A stretch of 63,082 nt of DNA, taken from an uncultured Pelagibacteraceae bacterium. GTDB taxonomy: Bacteria; Pseudomonadota; Alphaproteobacteria; Pelagibacterales; Pelagibacteraceae. The translations under genes and the position numbers were made by a program. Of this stretch, positions 54,852 through 63,082 are shown one piece after another (positions within the stretch are counted from its first letter, which is position 1; every line of letters begins with the position of its first letter). The DNA is taken from NCBI GenBank assembly GCA_902558705.1, contig CACEEW010000006.1, positions 1 through 63,082 on the forward strand, in the 5' to 3' direction. The notes beneath the pieces were generated by a model that was not told where the DNA came from, made no database searches, and saw nothing but the letters and a program-made list of their open reading frames with translations.

Positions 54852-56924
54852 TTAATCATTTGCTTGTTTCATAGAAAGTTTAACTTTACCCCTATCGAAA
54901 CCAATTACTTTAACTTTTACTTCGTCACCTTCTTTGACAACGTCTGTAACTTTAGCAACTCTTTTATCTGCAAGTTCTGAAATATGAACAAGTCCATCTT
55001 GCTTTCCTAAGAAATTGATAAATGCACCAAACTCCATAATCTTCATAACTTTACCAGAATAAATTTTATTCATTTCAGCTTTTGCAGTGATGTCTTTAAT
55101 AAACTGCATAGCAATGTTTCTAGACTCCTCATCTGGAGCAGCAACTGTAACAACCCCCTCATCATTCACATCTACTTTTGCACCTGATTTTTCAACGATC
55201 TCTCTGATCGTTGCACCACCTTTTCCAATCACAGCAGCAATATCTTTTTTATCAACTGTAATCTGTTCCATTTTTGGGGTATGTTTTCCAACGTCATCTC
55301 TTGAAGCTGATAAGGCTTTATTCATTTCACCTAAAATGTGAATTCTTCCATCTTTGGCTTGTTTTAAAGCCTGCTCCATGATTTCAAAAGTAATACCAGT
55401 AATTTTAATATCCATTTGAAGTGAAGTAATTCCATCTTTAGTTCCAGCAACTTTAAAATCCATGTCACCTAAATGATCTTCATCACCTAGAATATCTGAT
55501 AAGACGCTAAAATCATCACCCTCCTTAATTAATCCCATTGCAATACCTGCAACTGGTTCTTTAATTGGAACACCAGCATCCATTAATGCTAGAGATGATC
55601 CACAAACAGTAGCCATTGAAGAAGATCCATTGGACTCTGTAATCTCAGACACAATTCTGAATGTATATGGAAATGACTCTTTTGATGGTAGTGAAGAATT
55701 AATTGCTCTCCAAGCTAGTTTACCATGACCAATTTCACGTCTACCAGTTCCAATTCTTCCAGTCTCACCAACTGAAAAAGGAGGGAAGTTATAGTGTAGC
55801 ATAAATCTTTCTCTATGTTGTCCATCCAAACTTTCTAATCTTTGCTCATCATCAGAAGTTCCTAAAGTAGTAACAACTATTGCTTGAGTTTCACCTCTAG
55901 TAAATAATGCAGAACCATGAGTTCTTGGCAAAACACCAACTTCACATGAAATGGCTCTTACATCAGATAAACCTCTGCCATCAATTCTTTTTTTATTTTT
56001 AAGAATATCAGTTCTTACAATAGATTTTTCTAAACTTTTTAATTGGCTGTTTACATCAAGATCAGTGTAGTTTTCGTCTTCTTCATAAAGTTTTTTGGCT
56101 TTATCTGTGATTTCTGAAATTTGATTTGATCTATCTTGTTTATCTTTGGTTGCAAAAGCTTTTTTAAGATCATCTGTAAATGTTGATTCAAGTTTTTTCT
56201 TAACTTCAGATAAGTCTTTTTTCTCAACATTCCATTCTGGTTTTCTACATTCTTTTGCCAGCTCTTCTATCATTTGAATTACTGGGATAAATCCCTCATG
56301 TCCAAATTTAACTGCATTTAGCATTTCTTCCTCTGATAAACCATTAGCTTCTGACTCAACCATCAGCACAGCATCTTTGGTACCTGCTACAACTAAATCT
56401 AAACTTGAGTTCTCTAATTCAGCTTTTGAGGGATTAAGAATATACTTACCATCAACGAGTCCTACTCTAGATGCTCCTACTGGACCCATAAATGGCATTC
56501 CTGAAATAGCTAATGCTGCTGATGAAGCAGTAATTGCTAGAATGTCAGGTTGGTTTTCTTTATCATATGATATTACAGTTGGTAATAACTGAACTTCATT
56601 TTTAAATTCATCAGGAAACAGAGGTCTTATAGGTCTGTCAATTAATCTAGAGATTAGTGTTTCACTCTCAGTTGGTCTTGCTTCTCTTTTAAAATATCCA
56701 CCTGGGATTTTTCCACCAGCATAATATTTTTCCTGGTAATTTACTGATAAAGGGAAATAATCCATGTCTGGATTTACTTTCTTTGCACCTACCACTGTTG
56801 CTAAAATAACTGTTTCACCAGATGTTGCTATAATTGCTCCGTCTGCTTGTCTTGCTACTTTACCCGTCTCTAAACTTATTTTCTTCCCTGCTACTTCAAT
56901 TTCCTTCTTATATACTTTAAACAT
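54852..56924 (-). CDS. pnp: Polyribonucleotide nucleotidyltransferase (PNPase)
   Basis: A 690-residue PNPase with two RNase PH cores (about 10-215 and 310-535), the linking helical domain, a KH domain near 555-610 ([21 protein letters not shown]) and a C-terminal S1 domain ([26 protein letters not shown]). It degrades RNA 3' to 5' with phosphate. It follows rpsO after a 67-bp gap that contains 9-bp tandem repeats. The Suv3-like helicase in the same window is a possible partner, by analogy to mitochondria. Confidence 0.98.
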   Translation of the reverse strand: MFKVYKKEIEVAGKKISLETGKVARQADGAIIATSGETVILATVVGAKKVNPDMDYFPLSVNYQEKYYAGGKIPGGYFKREARPTESETLISRLIDRPIRPLFPDEFKNEVQLLPTVISYDKENQPDILAITASSAALAISGMPFMGPVGASRVGLVDGKYILNPSKAELENSSLDLVVAGTKDAVLMVESEANGLSEEEMLNAVKFGHEGFIPVIQMIEELAKECRKPEWNVEKKDLSEVKKKLESTFTDDLKKAFATKDKQDRSNQISEITDKAKKLYEEDENYTDLDVNSQLKSLEKSIVRTDILKNKKRIDGRGLSDVRAISCEVGVLPRTHGSALFTRGETQAIVVTTLGTSDDEQRLESLDGQHRERFMLHYNFPPFSVGETGRIGTGRREIGHGKLAWRAINSSLPSKESFPYTFRIVSEITESNGSSSMATVCGSSLALMDAGVPIKEPVAGIAMGLIKEGDDFSVLSDILGDEDHLGDMDFKVAGTKDGITSLQMDIKITGITFEIMEQALKQAKDGRIHILGEMNKALSASRDDVGKHTPKMEQITVDKKDIAAVIGKGGATIREIVEKSGAKVDVNDEGVVTVAAPDEESRNIAMQFIKDITAKAEMNKIYSGKVMKIMEFGAFINFLGKQDGLVHISELADKRVAKVTDVVKEGDEVKVKVIGFDRGKVKLSMKQAND

Positions 56925-56937
56925 TTCATTTCCATTT

Positions 56938-56964
56938 CGTTTCGTTCGTTTCGTTCGTTTCGTT
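56938..56964 (-). repeat. 9-bp tandem repeat between rpsO and pnp
   Basis: Three perfect head-to-tail copies of CGTTTCGTT (minus strand AACGAAACG) fill most of the rpsO-pnp gap, with imperfect continuations on both sides (ATTTCATTTCC on the left, CCATTTCGTTC on the right). In the mRNA this is a purine-rich, CGAAA-repeated leader of pnp just upstream of its start codon. The repeat unit is unlike surrounding DNA and could vary in copy number. Confidence 0.85.
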
Positions 56965-56991
56965 CCATTTCGTTCTATCTAACTTAATCTT

Positions 56992-57240
56992 CTATTTTCT
57001 TAAATTCAATTTCGACAGCACATTTTTGTAAGAATCCATTTTGTTTTTTTTTAGGTATTCTAACAACTTCTTTCTTCTATTGACGGCCCTCAACAACCCA
57101 ACAGAAGAATGTTTATCTTTTTTAAACTTCTTAATATGAATTGAAAGAGTTTCAATTTTATCTGTTAGCAAAGCAATCTGAATTTCTGAAGATCCAGTAT
57201 CTTTATCATGAATTGCTAATTCTTGTATTTTTTTGTTCAT
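56992..57240 (-). CDS. rpsO: 30S ribosomal protein S15
   Basis: An 82-residue S15, slightly shorter than the common 88-89. It contains DTGSSEIQIALLTDKIETLSIHIKKFKKDKHSSVGLL, the core RNA-binding helices, and ends NVLSKLNLRK. It binds the 16S rRNA central domain. It lies 11 bp after rbfA. truB, which stands between rbfA and rpsO in many bacteria, is missing here. Confidence 0.97.
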   Translation of the reverse strand: MNKKIQELAIHDKDTGSSEIQIALLTDKIETLSIHIKKFKKDKHSSVGLLRAVNRRKKLLEYLKKNKMDSYKNVLSKLNLRK

Positions 57241-57251
57241 TTTTTATATTC

Positions 57252-57620
57252 CTATTTGTTTGTTTGTTTTATTAAATTTTCGATTTTTTCAGCATATTCA
57301 AATGACTCATCTTTTCGAAAAATCAGCTTTGGTAAAAATTTCATATCAACTTTCTGAGATAAAATTTTTCTTATCATAAATGAATAATCTTTTAAAATTT
57401 GTATAATTTCTTCAGCATTTTTTCCTCCTAAAGGAAGGACATACGCTTTTGCTATTTTTAAATCTTGGCTCATTCTCACCTCAGTAACAGTTATTGTGTT
57501 TGTTTCTAAATTTGGAACCTTAGCCTCATTTCTTATAAAAATCATGCTTAAAGACTGTTTAATCATCTCACCAACTCTAAGCTGTCTCTGTGAAATTGGT
57601 TTTCCTATTCTATCAGCCAT
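57252..57620 (-). CDS. rbfA: Ribosome-binding factor A
   Basis: A 122-residue KH-like protein with SQRQLRVGEMIKQSLSMIF at the start and VRMSQDLKIAKAYVLPLGG and LRIRKILSQKVDMKFLPKLIFRKDES-like C-terminal half. It helps mature the 30S 5' end of 16S rRNA, especially in the cold. Its ATG overlaps the infB stop (TAATG), so it is translated after infB. Confidence 0.94.
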   Translation of the reverse strand: MADRIGKPISQRQLRVGEMIKQSLSMIFIRNEAKVPNLETNTITVTEVRMSQDLKIAKAYVLPLGGKNAEEIIQILKDYSFMIRKILSQKVDMKFLPKLIFRKDESFEYAEKIENLIKQTNK

Positions 57621-59839
57621 TATATTGACCTTTCTGTAGATGTAACACTAAAAGCCTCTATTGTGTCATTTTTTTGAAAATCTATATAATCTTTGACTGT
57701 AATTCCGCACTCTTGTCCATTGCTAACTTGTTTTACTTGACTCTTTTCTCTAAACAAAGTGCCCACCTTACCCGTATAAATTATAGAACCATCCCTAATC
57801 ACTCTAACATCAGAAGTGGTATTAATTTCACCATCAGTAATTTTTGAACCTGCAACTTTACCTGCACCTGAAACTTTAAAAATTTCTAAAATCTGAGCAG
57901 TGCCTGTAATTTTTTCTTGAACATCAGGTGCTAACAATCCAGACATTTTTTGCTTAACATAATCCAGGACCTCATAAATAATATTAAATGAAGAAATTTT
58001 AATTTTTTCATTTTCTGCAAGTTTTTTTGCCTCTTTACTTGGTTTCACATTAAATGCAATTAAAACAGCATTTGAGGCTTTTGCTAAAGTAACATCAGTC
58101 TCAGTTACCATTCCAATATCAGCTAAAATTATTTTTGGTTTTACTTCATCATGTTTTATTTGACTAATGGCGCTTTTAATTGCTTCTGATGATCCGTGTA
58201 CATCAGATTTAATTATCAAATTTAATTCTTCAGAAGATTTATCTGAAAAGGCACTATCTTGTGTAACAATAGTTAAAGGATTTTTTCCATCCTTAATTTC
58301 TTGAGCTCTATTTTCACTTAAAGTTTTAGCCTCTTTCTCATTATCAAGAACAATAAAATCATCTCCTGATTTTGCAGCTCCATTAATTCCTAAGATTTCC
58401 ACTGGTGTTGATGGTGGAGCATCATTAATATTTTTTCCTTTATCATCAATTAATGCCCTAATTTTTCCCCATCTCAATCCGCTTACAAAAAAATCACCTT
58501 TTTTTAGAGTACCAGCTGTTACAATTATAGTTGCTACTGCACCTCTTCCCACATCAATTTTGGACTCTAAAACAATCCCTGTTGCTTTAGACTCAAAATC
58601 TGTTTTTAAATCTAAAATTTCAGCTTGAAGTATTATTGCTTCTACTAATTTATCTAGGTTTAATTTTGTCTTAGCTGAAATTTCAACCATTAAAGTATCT
58701 CCTGATAAATCTTCAGCTATTAATTCATACTCTAATAATTGGTTTTTAATTTTTTGTGGATCTGCCTCAGGTAAATCACATTTATTGATTGCAACTACAA
58801 TTGGAACATTTGCAGCTTTTGCATGTTTAATTGACTCTACAGTTTGAGGTTTTACGCCATCATCAGCAGCTACTACTAAAACTACAATATCAGTAAGTTT
58901 TGAACCCCTAGCTCTCATTTCAGTGAAAGCGGCATGGCCCGGAGTGTCAATAAAAGTCAATTTACTAGACTTATTTTCAATTTGATAAGCGCCAATGTGT
59001 TGAGTGATTCCACCAAATTCACCAGAAACAACATTGGCCTTTCTTAAAACATCAAGAACTGAGGTTTTTCCATGATCAACATGACCCATTACTGTTATTA
59101 TTGGTGGCCTATTTTTTAAATTTTCTGTTCTTGATGCTTTGATCTTCTTAATTATCTCTTCTGTCTTCTCTTCTCTAATAGGGTTATGACCAAATTCTTT
59201 AACTAAAAACTCTGCTGTATCCGCTGCTAAAGTTTGATTAATGGTGACTGTTACACCCATGCCAAACAGATACTTGATCACATTACTGGATTGTTCAGCC
59301 ATTCTATTAGCAAGCTCTCTAACTGTAATTGCTTCTGGAATGTTTATATCTCTTTTAATTGGTTTTAAATTTTCTAGAGCATCATCTTTCGATAAATTTT
59401 TATTCTCTTTTTGTCTTGCCCTTTTTACAGACGCTAAACTTCTTTCTCTTGCCTCTATTTGATCACTTAAAGCTCTAGAAACAGTTAATTTTAGTTCTCT
59501 TTTATTTGTACCTGGTTTTGAATTTTTTTTATTTTTACTTTCGTTTTGTTCTTTAAGTCTTTTTGTGGCCCTTTGTTCAGCTAATTTACGTCTTTCAAAG
59601 TCACTTGCTACCTGTGGGGTTTTTGGAGAAAAGGTTGGTTTTGTTAAAGCCCCTCTGTTAAATGATGTAGTAGATTTTGGCTTATTAAAACTAGACTTTA
59701 ACGATCCGCTTTTATTTGAAAACTTATTAGGTTGCTTTTCTATTATAACTGAATTTTTGCCTTGGGTTTTTGCCTTCTCAATATTCTGTATTGATTTTTT
59801 GGCTATGCCAGATATTTTTAATTTTGTTTTTTTTTCCAT
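57620..59839 (-). CDS. infB: Translation initiation factor IF-2
   Basis: A 739-residue IF-2. The first ~140 residues are charged and low in complexity (Lys, Asn, Thr, Ser). The GTPase domain has [17 protein letters not shown] and NKCDLPEAD, and domains III-IV follow. The C-terminal fMet-tRNA-binding domain is near 610-739. It brings initiator tRNA to the 30S subunit. It is shorter than E. coli IF-2 (890), mainly in the N-terminal region. It starts 10 bp after nusA. Confidence 0.98.
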   Translation of the reverse strand: MEKKTKLKISGIAKKSIQNIEKAKTQGKNSVIIEKQPNKFSNKSGSLKSSFNKPKSTTSFNRGALTKPTFSPKTPQVASDFERRKLAEQRATKRLKEQNESKNKKNSKPGTNKRELKLTVSRALSDQIEARERSLASVKRARQKENKNLSKDDALENLKPIKRDINIPEAITVRELANRMAEQSSNVIKYLFGMGVTVTINQTLAADTAEFLVKEFGHNPIREEKTEEIIKKIKASRTENLKNRPPIITVMGHVDHGKTSVLDVLRKANVVSGEFGGITQHIGAYQIENKSSKLTFIDTPGHAAFTEMRARGSKLTDIVVLVVAADDGVKPQTVESIKHAKAANVPIVVAINKCDLPEADPQKIKNQLLEYELIAEDLSGDTLMVEISAKTKLNLDKLVEAIILQAEILDLKTDFESKATGIVLESKIDVGRGAVATIIVTAGTLKKGDFFVSGLRWGKIRALIDDKGKNINDAPPSTPVEILGINGAAKSGDDFIVLDNEKEAKTLSENRAQEIKDGKNPLTIVTQDSAFSDKSSEELNLIIKSDVHGSSEAIKSAISQIKHDEVKPKIILADIGMVTETDVTLAKASNAVLIAFNVKPSKEAKKLAENEKIKISSFNIIYEVLDYVKQKMSGLLAPDVQEKITGTAQILEIFKVSGAGKVAGSKITDGEINTTSDVRVIRDGSIIYTGKVGTLFREKSQVKQVSNGQECGITVKDYIDFQKNDTIEAFSVTSTERSI

Positions 59840-59849
59840 AGCTCATCCC

Positions 59850-61403
59850 TCAATCTTTATAAACAATTTCTCTTGCTGACATAATTAGTCCATCAGCTTC
59901 ATCTTTTGAAAGAGCAAAATCTTCTAAAAAGCCATGAATTTTAACTCTTTCTCCTTTAACAATATCAAGTCCTCCTGTTAGTTCGTCTGATGCTAGATCA
60001 GCAAAATCCTCTAGTGTTAAAATTTTTTGATTTCCAAGTGTAACTAACATTCCTGGTGTCAAACCTTTTAAATTTATTAACGCATCTTCCAAACCTAACT
60101 CTTTTATTCTTTCAGAAATATCTTCTTGATCTTTTTGGTAAAATTCTTTTGCTCTTTCGATAAGAGCTTTAGCTGTATCTTCCTCTATACCTTCAATTTT
60201 ACCTAAAGTTTCTAATGAGCTATCTTTAATATCATCTATTGTAGAGAAACCCTCAGCAACGAGTAATTGTCCAAGTGTTTCATCTAATTCCAAATTTTTA
60301 ACAAAATTTTCAGTTTTTTCTTTAAATTCTAGCTGTCTTCTTTCAGAGTCTTCAGCATCAGTCATTATATTAATCTCATAGTTTAATAGTTTAGTTGCAA
60401 GTCTTACATTTTGACCTCTTCTACCAATTGCTTTACTCAAATTTTCCTCAGTTAGAATTACATCGAGTTTTTTTCTTTCTAAGTCAACATTAACTCTTTG
60501 AACCTCTGCTGGTGACAAAGCGCTTGAAACTAAAATTGCTGGATCTTCAGACCAATTTACAATATCAATTTTTTCTCCTTGTAACTCGTTAACCACAGCC
60601 TGTACTCTAGAGCCTCTCATACCAACACAAGCCCCAACTGGATCAAGTGAAGTATCAACAGCTTTAACACAAATTTTTGCTCTACTTCCTGGATCCCTTG
60701 ACGATGATTTAATCTCAATCAAACCATCATAAATTTCTGGAACCTCTTGAACAAAAAGTTTTTCCATAAACTTTGGATGAGCCCTAGATAAAAATATTTG
60801 TTGTCCACGTGGTTCTCTTCTTACATCATGACAGTATGCTTTTATTCTATCTCCAGCTTTAATGTTTTCTCTTGGAATAATTTCATTTTTTTGAATTATT
60901 GCCTCTGTTCTTCCAAGATCAACAATTATATTTCCAAATTCTAGTCTTTTTACTATCCCACTTAAAATAGTATCCTTTTTATCTATGAAGTCATTAAATT
61001 GTCTTTCTCTCTCGGCCTCTCTTACATTAGAATTAATTACTTGTTTAGCTGTTTGAGCAGCAATTCTTCCAAAATCAAATGACGGCAATGGTTGGAGAAC
61101 TTCATCTCCAACTGTCTTATCTTTATTTGTTTCGTTAAGATTAATTGCGTCTTGTAATTTAATTTCAGTATTTGAATTTTCTGGATTTTCAGAGACAACT
61201 AGCTTTCTAAAAATTCCTATATCACCATTATCTCTATTAATGATTACTTTAATTTCATTATCTTGACCAAATTTAGATTTGGCAGCTTTGGCAATTCCTG
61301 TTTCCATAGAGGATATTATTAATTCTTTATCTATAGATTTTTCCAAAGCTACAGCTTCGGCTATTCTTAGTAATTCAAGTTTATCAGCTCTTTTATTTAG
61401 CAT
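59850..61403 (-). CDS. nusA: Transcription termination/antitermination protein NusA
   Basis: A 517-residue NusA. The N-terminal RNA-polymerase-binding domain is at about 1-130, the S1 domain at about 135-205 (SGIVKRLEFGNIIVDLGRTEAIIQKNEII), two KH domains follow (VGACVGMRGSRVQAVVNELQGEKID and LSKAIGRRGQNVRLA), and C-terminal acidic helical repeats run from about 355 to 517. It controls pausing, termination and rRNA antitermination. Its start codon is preceded by GGAG and, 20 bp upstream, by a strong hairpin-plus-T-run. rimP, which usually precedes nusA, is not there. Confidence 0.98.
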   Translation of the reverse strand: MLNKRADKLELLRIAEAVALEKSIDKELIISSMETGIAKAAKSKFGQDNEIKVIINRDNGDIGIFRKLVVSENPENSNTEIKLQDAINLNETNKDKTVGDEVLQPLPSFDFGRIAAQTAKQVINSNVREAERERQFNDFIDKKDTILSGIVKRLEFGNIIVDLGRTEAIIQKNEIIPRENIKAGDRIKAYCHDVRREPRGQQIFLSRAHPKFMEKLFVQEVPEIYDGLIEIKSSSRDPGSRAKICVKAVDTSLDPVGACVGMRGSRVQAVVNELQGEKIDIVNWSEDPAILVSSALSPAEVQRVNVDLERKKLDVILTEENLSKAIGRRGQNVRLATKLLNYEINIMTDAEDSERRQLEFKEKTENFVKNLELDETLGQLLVAEGFSTIDDIKDSSLETLGKIEGIEEDTAKALIERAKEFYQKDQEDISERIKELGLEDALINLKGLTPGMLVTLGNQKILTLEDFADLASDELTGGLDIVKGERVKIHGFLEDFALSKDEADGLIMSAREIVYKD

Positions 61404-61418
61404 AATTTAATTTGCTCC

Positions 61419-61445
61419 AAAAAAAAATGGGCTTAAGCCCATTTT
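61419..61445 (-). terminator. Intrinsic terminator in front of nusA
   Basis: Read on the minus strand, a perfect stem AAAATGGGC / GCCCATTTT around a TTAA loop (61445-61424) continues into a run of nine T in total. It lies 57 bp after the metK stop and only 16 bp before the nusA ATG. It ends metK transcripts. If nusA starts upstream of it, it is also an attenuator of nusA. Confidence 0.85.
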
Positions 61446-61467
61446 GATATTTCAACAATGTTATGTG

Positions 61468-61495
61468 AATATAGTAATGTTTTTCTTTAATTCAA
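61468..61495 (-). promoter_or_regulatory. Candidate nusA promoter upstream of the hairpin
   Basis: On the minus strand TTGAAT (61495-61490) and TATATT (61473-61468) are separated by 16 bp. Transcripts from here would contain the hairpin at about +15 to +35 and then the nusA ribosome-binding site GGAG. Matches are partial (four and five of six), so this is a prediction. Confidence 0.45.
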
Positions 61496-61501
61496 TAAAA
61501 A

Positions 61502-62671
61502 CTATTTAGAAAAAACGCTTAATTTGTCAGTTTTTTCCCATGAAAATGAACCATTATTTTCTGGTATTCTGCCAAAATGGCCATAAGCAGATGTTTTTTC
61601 ATAAATAGGATTATTTAATTTAAGCATTTCTCTAATTCCTCTTGGACTTAAATCAAAATTTTCTTTAATTTTTTCTACGACAAATTTATTCTTATCCAAA
61701 TCATTATCAAACAAATCAACATAAATTGATAAAGGTTTGGAAACACCTATGGCATAAGCTAATTGAATTAGGCATCTATTACTTATTTTTGAAGCTACTA
61801 TGTTTTTTGCAATATATCTTGCTGCATAAGCCGCTGATCTATCAACTTTAGTCGGATCTTTTCCTGAAAAAGCCCCTCCACCATGCGGAGCAGCTCCACC
61901 ATAAGTATCAACTATTATTTTTCTTCCTGTTAATCCACAATCTCCATCTGGACCACCTATTACAAAATTCCCAGTTGGGTTAACATAAAACTCTTCCTCA
62001 TTAAAACCATAAAGAAAATTTTCTGGTATTGCTTTAATCATATATGGTCTTAATAAATCTTTAACTTGAGCTTGATTTACATCCTTGGAATGTTGAGAAG
62101 ATATAACCACAGACTTAACTTTAAATGGCTTACCATCAATATATTCAAACGTTACCTGGCTTTTAGAATCTGGTTCAATATTTTTAAGTTTACCTGATTT
62201 TCTATCCTCAGCCATTAGTTTTAAAATTTTATGAGAATAATGAATTGGTGCTGGCATTAACACATCAGTTTCATTGCAAGCATATCCAAACATAATTCCT
62301 TGATCACCTGCTCCTTCATCTTTATTTCCTGAAGAATCTACTCCTATAGCAATATCAGCAGATTGAGAATGTAAATGACTTTCAATTTTTGTAGCTTCTT
62401 TCCAAGTAAAGCCCTCTTGATCATAGCCTATGTCTTTTATACATTTTCTAACTTTTTCTATTAACTCATCCTTTTTAATTTCTGGACCTCTTACTTCACC
62501 AGCCAAAACAACTTTATTAGTCGTAGTTAGTGTTTCACATGCTACTCTTGAAAATGGATCTTTTGAAAGAAAGCTATCTACAACCATATCTGAAATTCTA
62601 TCTGAAACTTTATCTGGGTGTCCTTCTGATACAGACTCACTAGTAAAAAGATAATTTTTAAGATTACTCAT
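61502..62671 (-). CDS. metK: S-adenosylmethionine synthetase
   Basis: A 389-residue MetK. Signatures are [21 protein letters not shown] at the start, [16 protein letters not shown], the ATP-binding loop [23 protein letters not shown] and [18 protein letters not shown]. It makes SAM from methionine and ATP. The methyltransferases in the window (ubiE, FkbM type) depend on this product. It overlaps the end of lnt by 8 bp. Confidence 0.98.
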   Translation of the reverse strand: MSNLKNYLFTSESVSEGHPDKVSDRISDMVVDSFLSKDPFSRVACETLTTTNKVVLAGEVRGPEIKKDELIEKVRKCIKDIGYDQEGFTWKEATKIESHLHSQSADIAIGVDSSGNKDEGAGDQGIMFGYACNETDVLMPAPIHYSHKILKLMAEDRKSGKLKNIEPDSKSQVTFEYIDGKPFKVKSVVISSQHSKDVNQAQVKDLLRPYMIKAIPENFLYGFNEEEFYVNPTGNFVIGGPDGDCGLTGRKIIVDTYGGAAPHGGGAFSGKDPTKVDRSAAYAARYIAKNIVASKISNRCLIQLAYAIGVSKPLSIYVDLFDNDLDKNKFVVEKIKENFDLSPRGIREMLKLNNPIYEKTSAYGHFGRIPENNGSFSWEKTDKLSVFSK

Positions 62672-63082
62672 TTTTAATTCTAATAAATGAAATTATTAAT
62701 AAAATATACAATAAAGTTAGTAATCCAAAAATTTTATTTCCATATTTGGAAAATATTGTTGGTTGTATTTTTCGCATTTCTTCTAAATCAAGGTAACCTG
62801 ATTCACCAAATTTAACCCTTTGTTCCACAATCCCTATAGGATTAATTATAGCTGCGATACCATTATTAGAAGAGCGAAGGATATATTTACCATTTTCAAT
62901 TGCTCTAAAGATACTATGATTAAAATGTTGCTTTGGCCCTATTGATTTACCAAACCATCCATCCTCAGATATATTAATTATAAAATCATAACTTGAATTT
63001 TTAAATAATCTACCTGAATAAATTATTTCATAACAAATCAAAGGTAACACTTTTAAAGTAAAATTTGCATGTTCTATTCTAA
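62664..63082 (-). CDS. lnt: Apolipoprotein N-acyltransferase Lnt, N-terminus outside window
   Basis: The C-terminal 139 codons of a larger gene that continues through the right edge without a stop. The visible part holds the end of the nitrilase-like domain with the catalytic Cys in [11 protein letters not shown], the region [18 protein letters not shown] and the characteristic [18 protein letters not shown], then a last membrane helix (about [14 protein letters not shown]). A GTG within the fragment is not a true start, because the homology continues upstream of it. Lnt adds the third acyl chain to lipoproteins such as the LptM-like protein in this window. Confidence 0.93.
   Translation of the reverse strand, partial: RIEHANFTLKVLPLICYEIIYSGRLFKNSSYDFIINISEDGWFGKSIGPKQHFNHSIFRAIENGKYILRSSNNGIAAIINPIGIVEQRVKFGESGYLDLEEMRKIQPTIFSKYGNKIFGLLTLLYILLIISFIRIKNE

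Noticed and set aside
54846-54861. AAATGATTAATCATTT palindrome at the pnp stop as a terminator
   Set aside because: The stem is six A/T-rich pairs with one G/C pair and there is no T run after it. It is too weak, and it overlaps the stop codon.
56923-56991. CRISPR-like or phage-type repeat array
   Set aside because: The unit is 9 bp and head-to-tail with no spacers, and there are no cas genes. It is a short tandem repeat.
62671-63082. SAM riboswitch in front of metK
   Set aside because: metK overlaps the end of lnt, so there is no leader before it. No riboswitch-like structure was recognised before gltD, metK or the fab genes either.

Overview
The window is a very AT-rich, gene-dense stretch of bacterial chromosome, and it looks alphaproteobacterial, most likely Pelagibacterales (SAR11) or a close relative. 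This is an inference from several signs. The gene order dnaN-dnaA-rpsT-mutM / ubiE-ubiB-coaBC-dut is typical of Alphaproteobacteria. So are the Suv3-like helicase next to a 7Fe ferredoxin and a CarD protein, the Irr-type Fur regulator beside fabA-fabB-fabI, the HIG1-type twin-TM protein, Coq7, and the small lipoprotein gene between argH and lysA. Base composition is extreme, intergenic gaps are mostly under 100 bp, and many neighbouring genes overlap by 1, 4 or 8 bp, all of which fit genome streamlining. No rRNA, insertion sequence, prophage, integrase or CRISPR array was seen. Two tRNA genes are present.

Layout. 1-10.3 kb (minus): a translation block read as glycosyltransferase - thrS - infC - rpmI - rplT - pheS - pheT - lepA - a GT17-like glycosyltransferase cut by the window edge. 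10.3-24.3 kb: an alpha/beta hydrolase, glutamate synthase (gltB, gltD), uppP, a DMT permease, a two-gene pyruvate dehydrogenase unit with an unusual domain arrangement (lipoyl domain on E1, none on E2), and a thiolase. 24.3-29.1 kb (plus): tRNA-Arg, a 32-residue membrane peptide, a hotdog thioesterase, the Suv3-like helicase, a TerB-like protein, fdxA and a CarD protein with a lysine-rich N-terminal extension. 29.1-29.3 kb (minus): a 25-codon gene made almost entirely of Lys, Arg and Ala. 29.4-38.4 kb: acyl-CoA ligase, tRNA-Leu, a VTT-family protein, dsbB, coq7, HNH protein, esterase, HIG1 protein, TlpA-like thioredoxin, argH-lptM-lysA-plsC. 38.4-47.5 kb: dnaN, dnaA, rpsT, mutM and, divergently, ubiE-ubiB-coaBC-dut-thiF-like-SH3.

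47.5-54.1 kb is an oxidative-stress and iron-response island: katG, a 2OG-Fe(II) oxygenase, a DUF2061 membrane protein, a cysteine-rich zinc-ribbon protein and an Irr-like regulator, followed divergently by fabA-fabB-fabI. Four copies of one operator-like sequence (core ATAATNATTCT) lie upstream of katG, irr and the zinc-ribbon gene, which suggests one small regulon. 54.1-63.1 kb (minus): lnt (partial) - metK - nusA - infB - rbfA - rpsO - pnp - FkbM-type methyltransferase. The genes often found in this locus (rimP, ylxR, truB) are absent. A terminator-type hairpin sits directly in front of nusA, and a 9-bp tandem repeat fills the rpsO-pnp gap.

Most of the window is housekeeping. The points most worth a second look are the ultra-basic 25-residue gene beside the lysine-tailed CarD gene, the lipoyl-E1 fusion, the shared operator of the katG/irr island, and the nusA leader hairpin.
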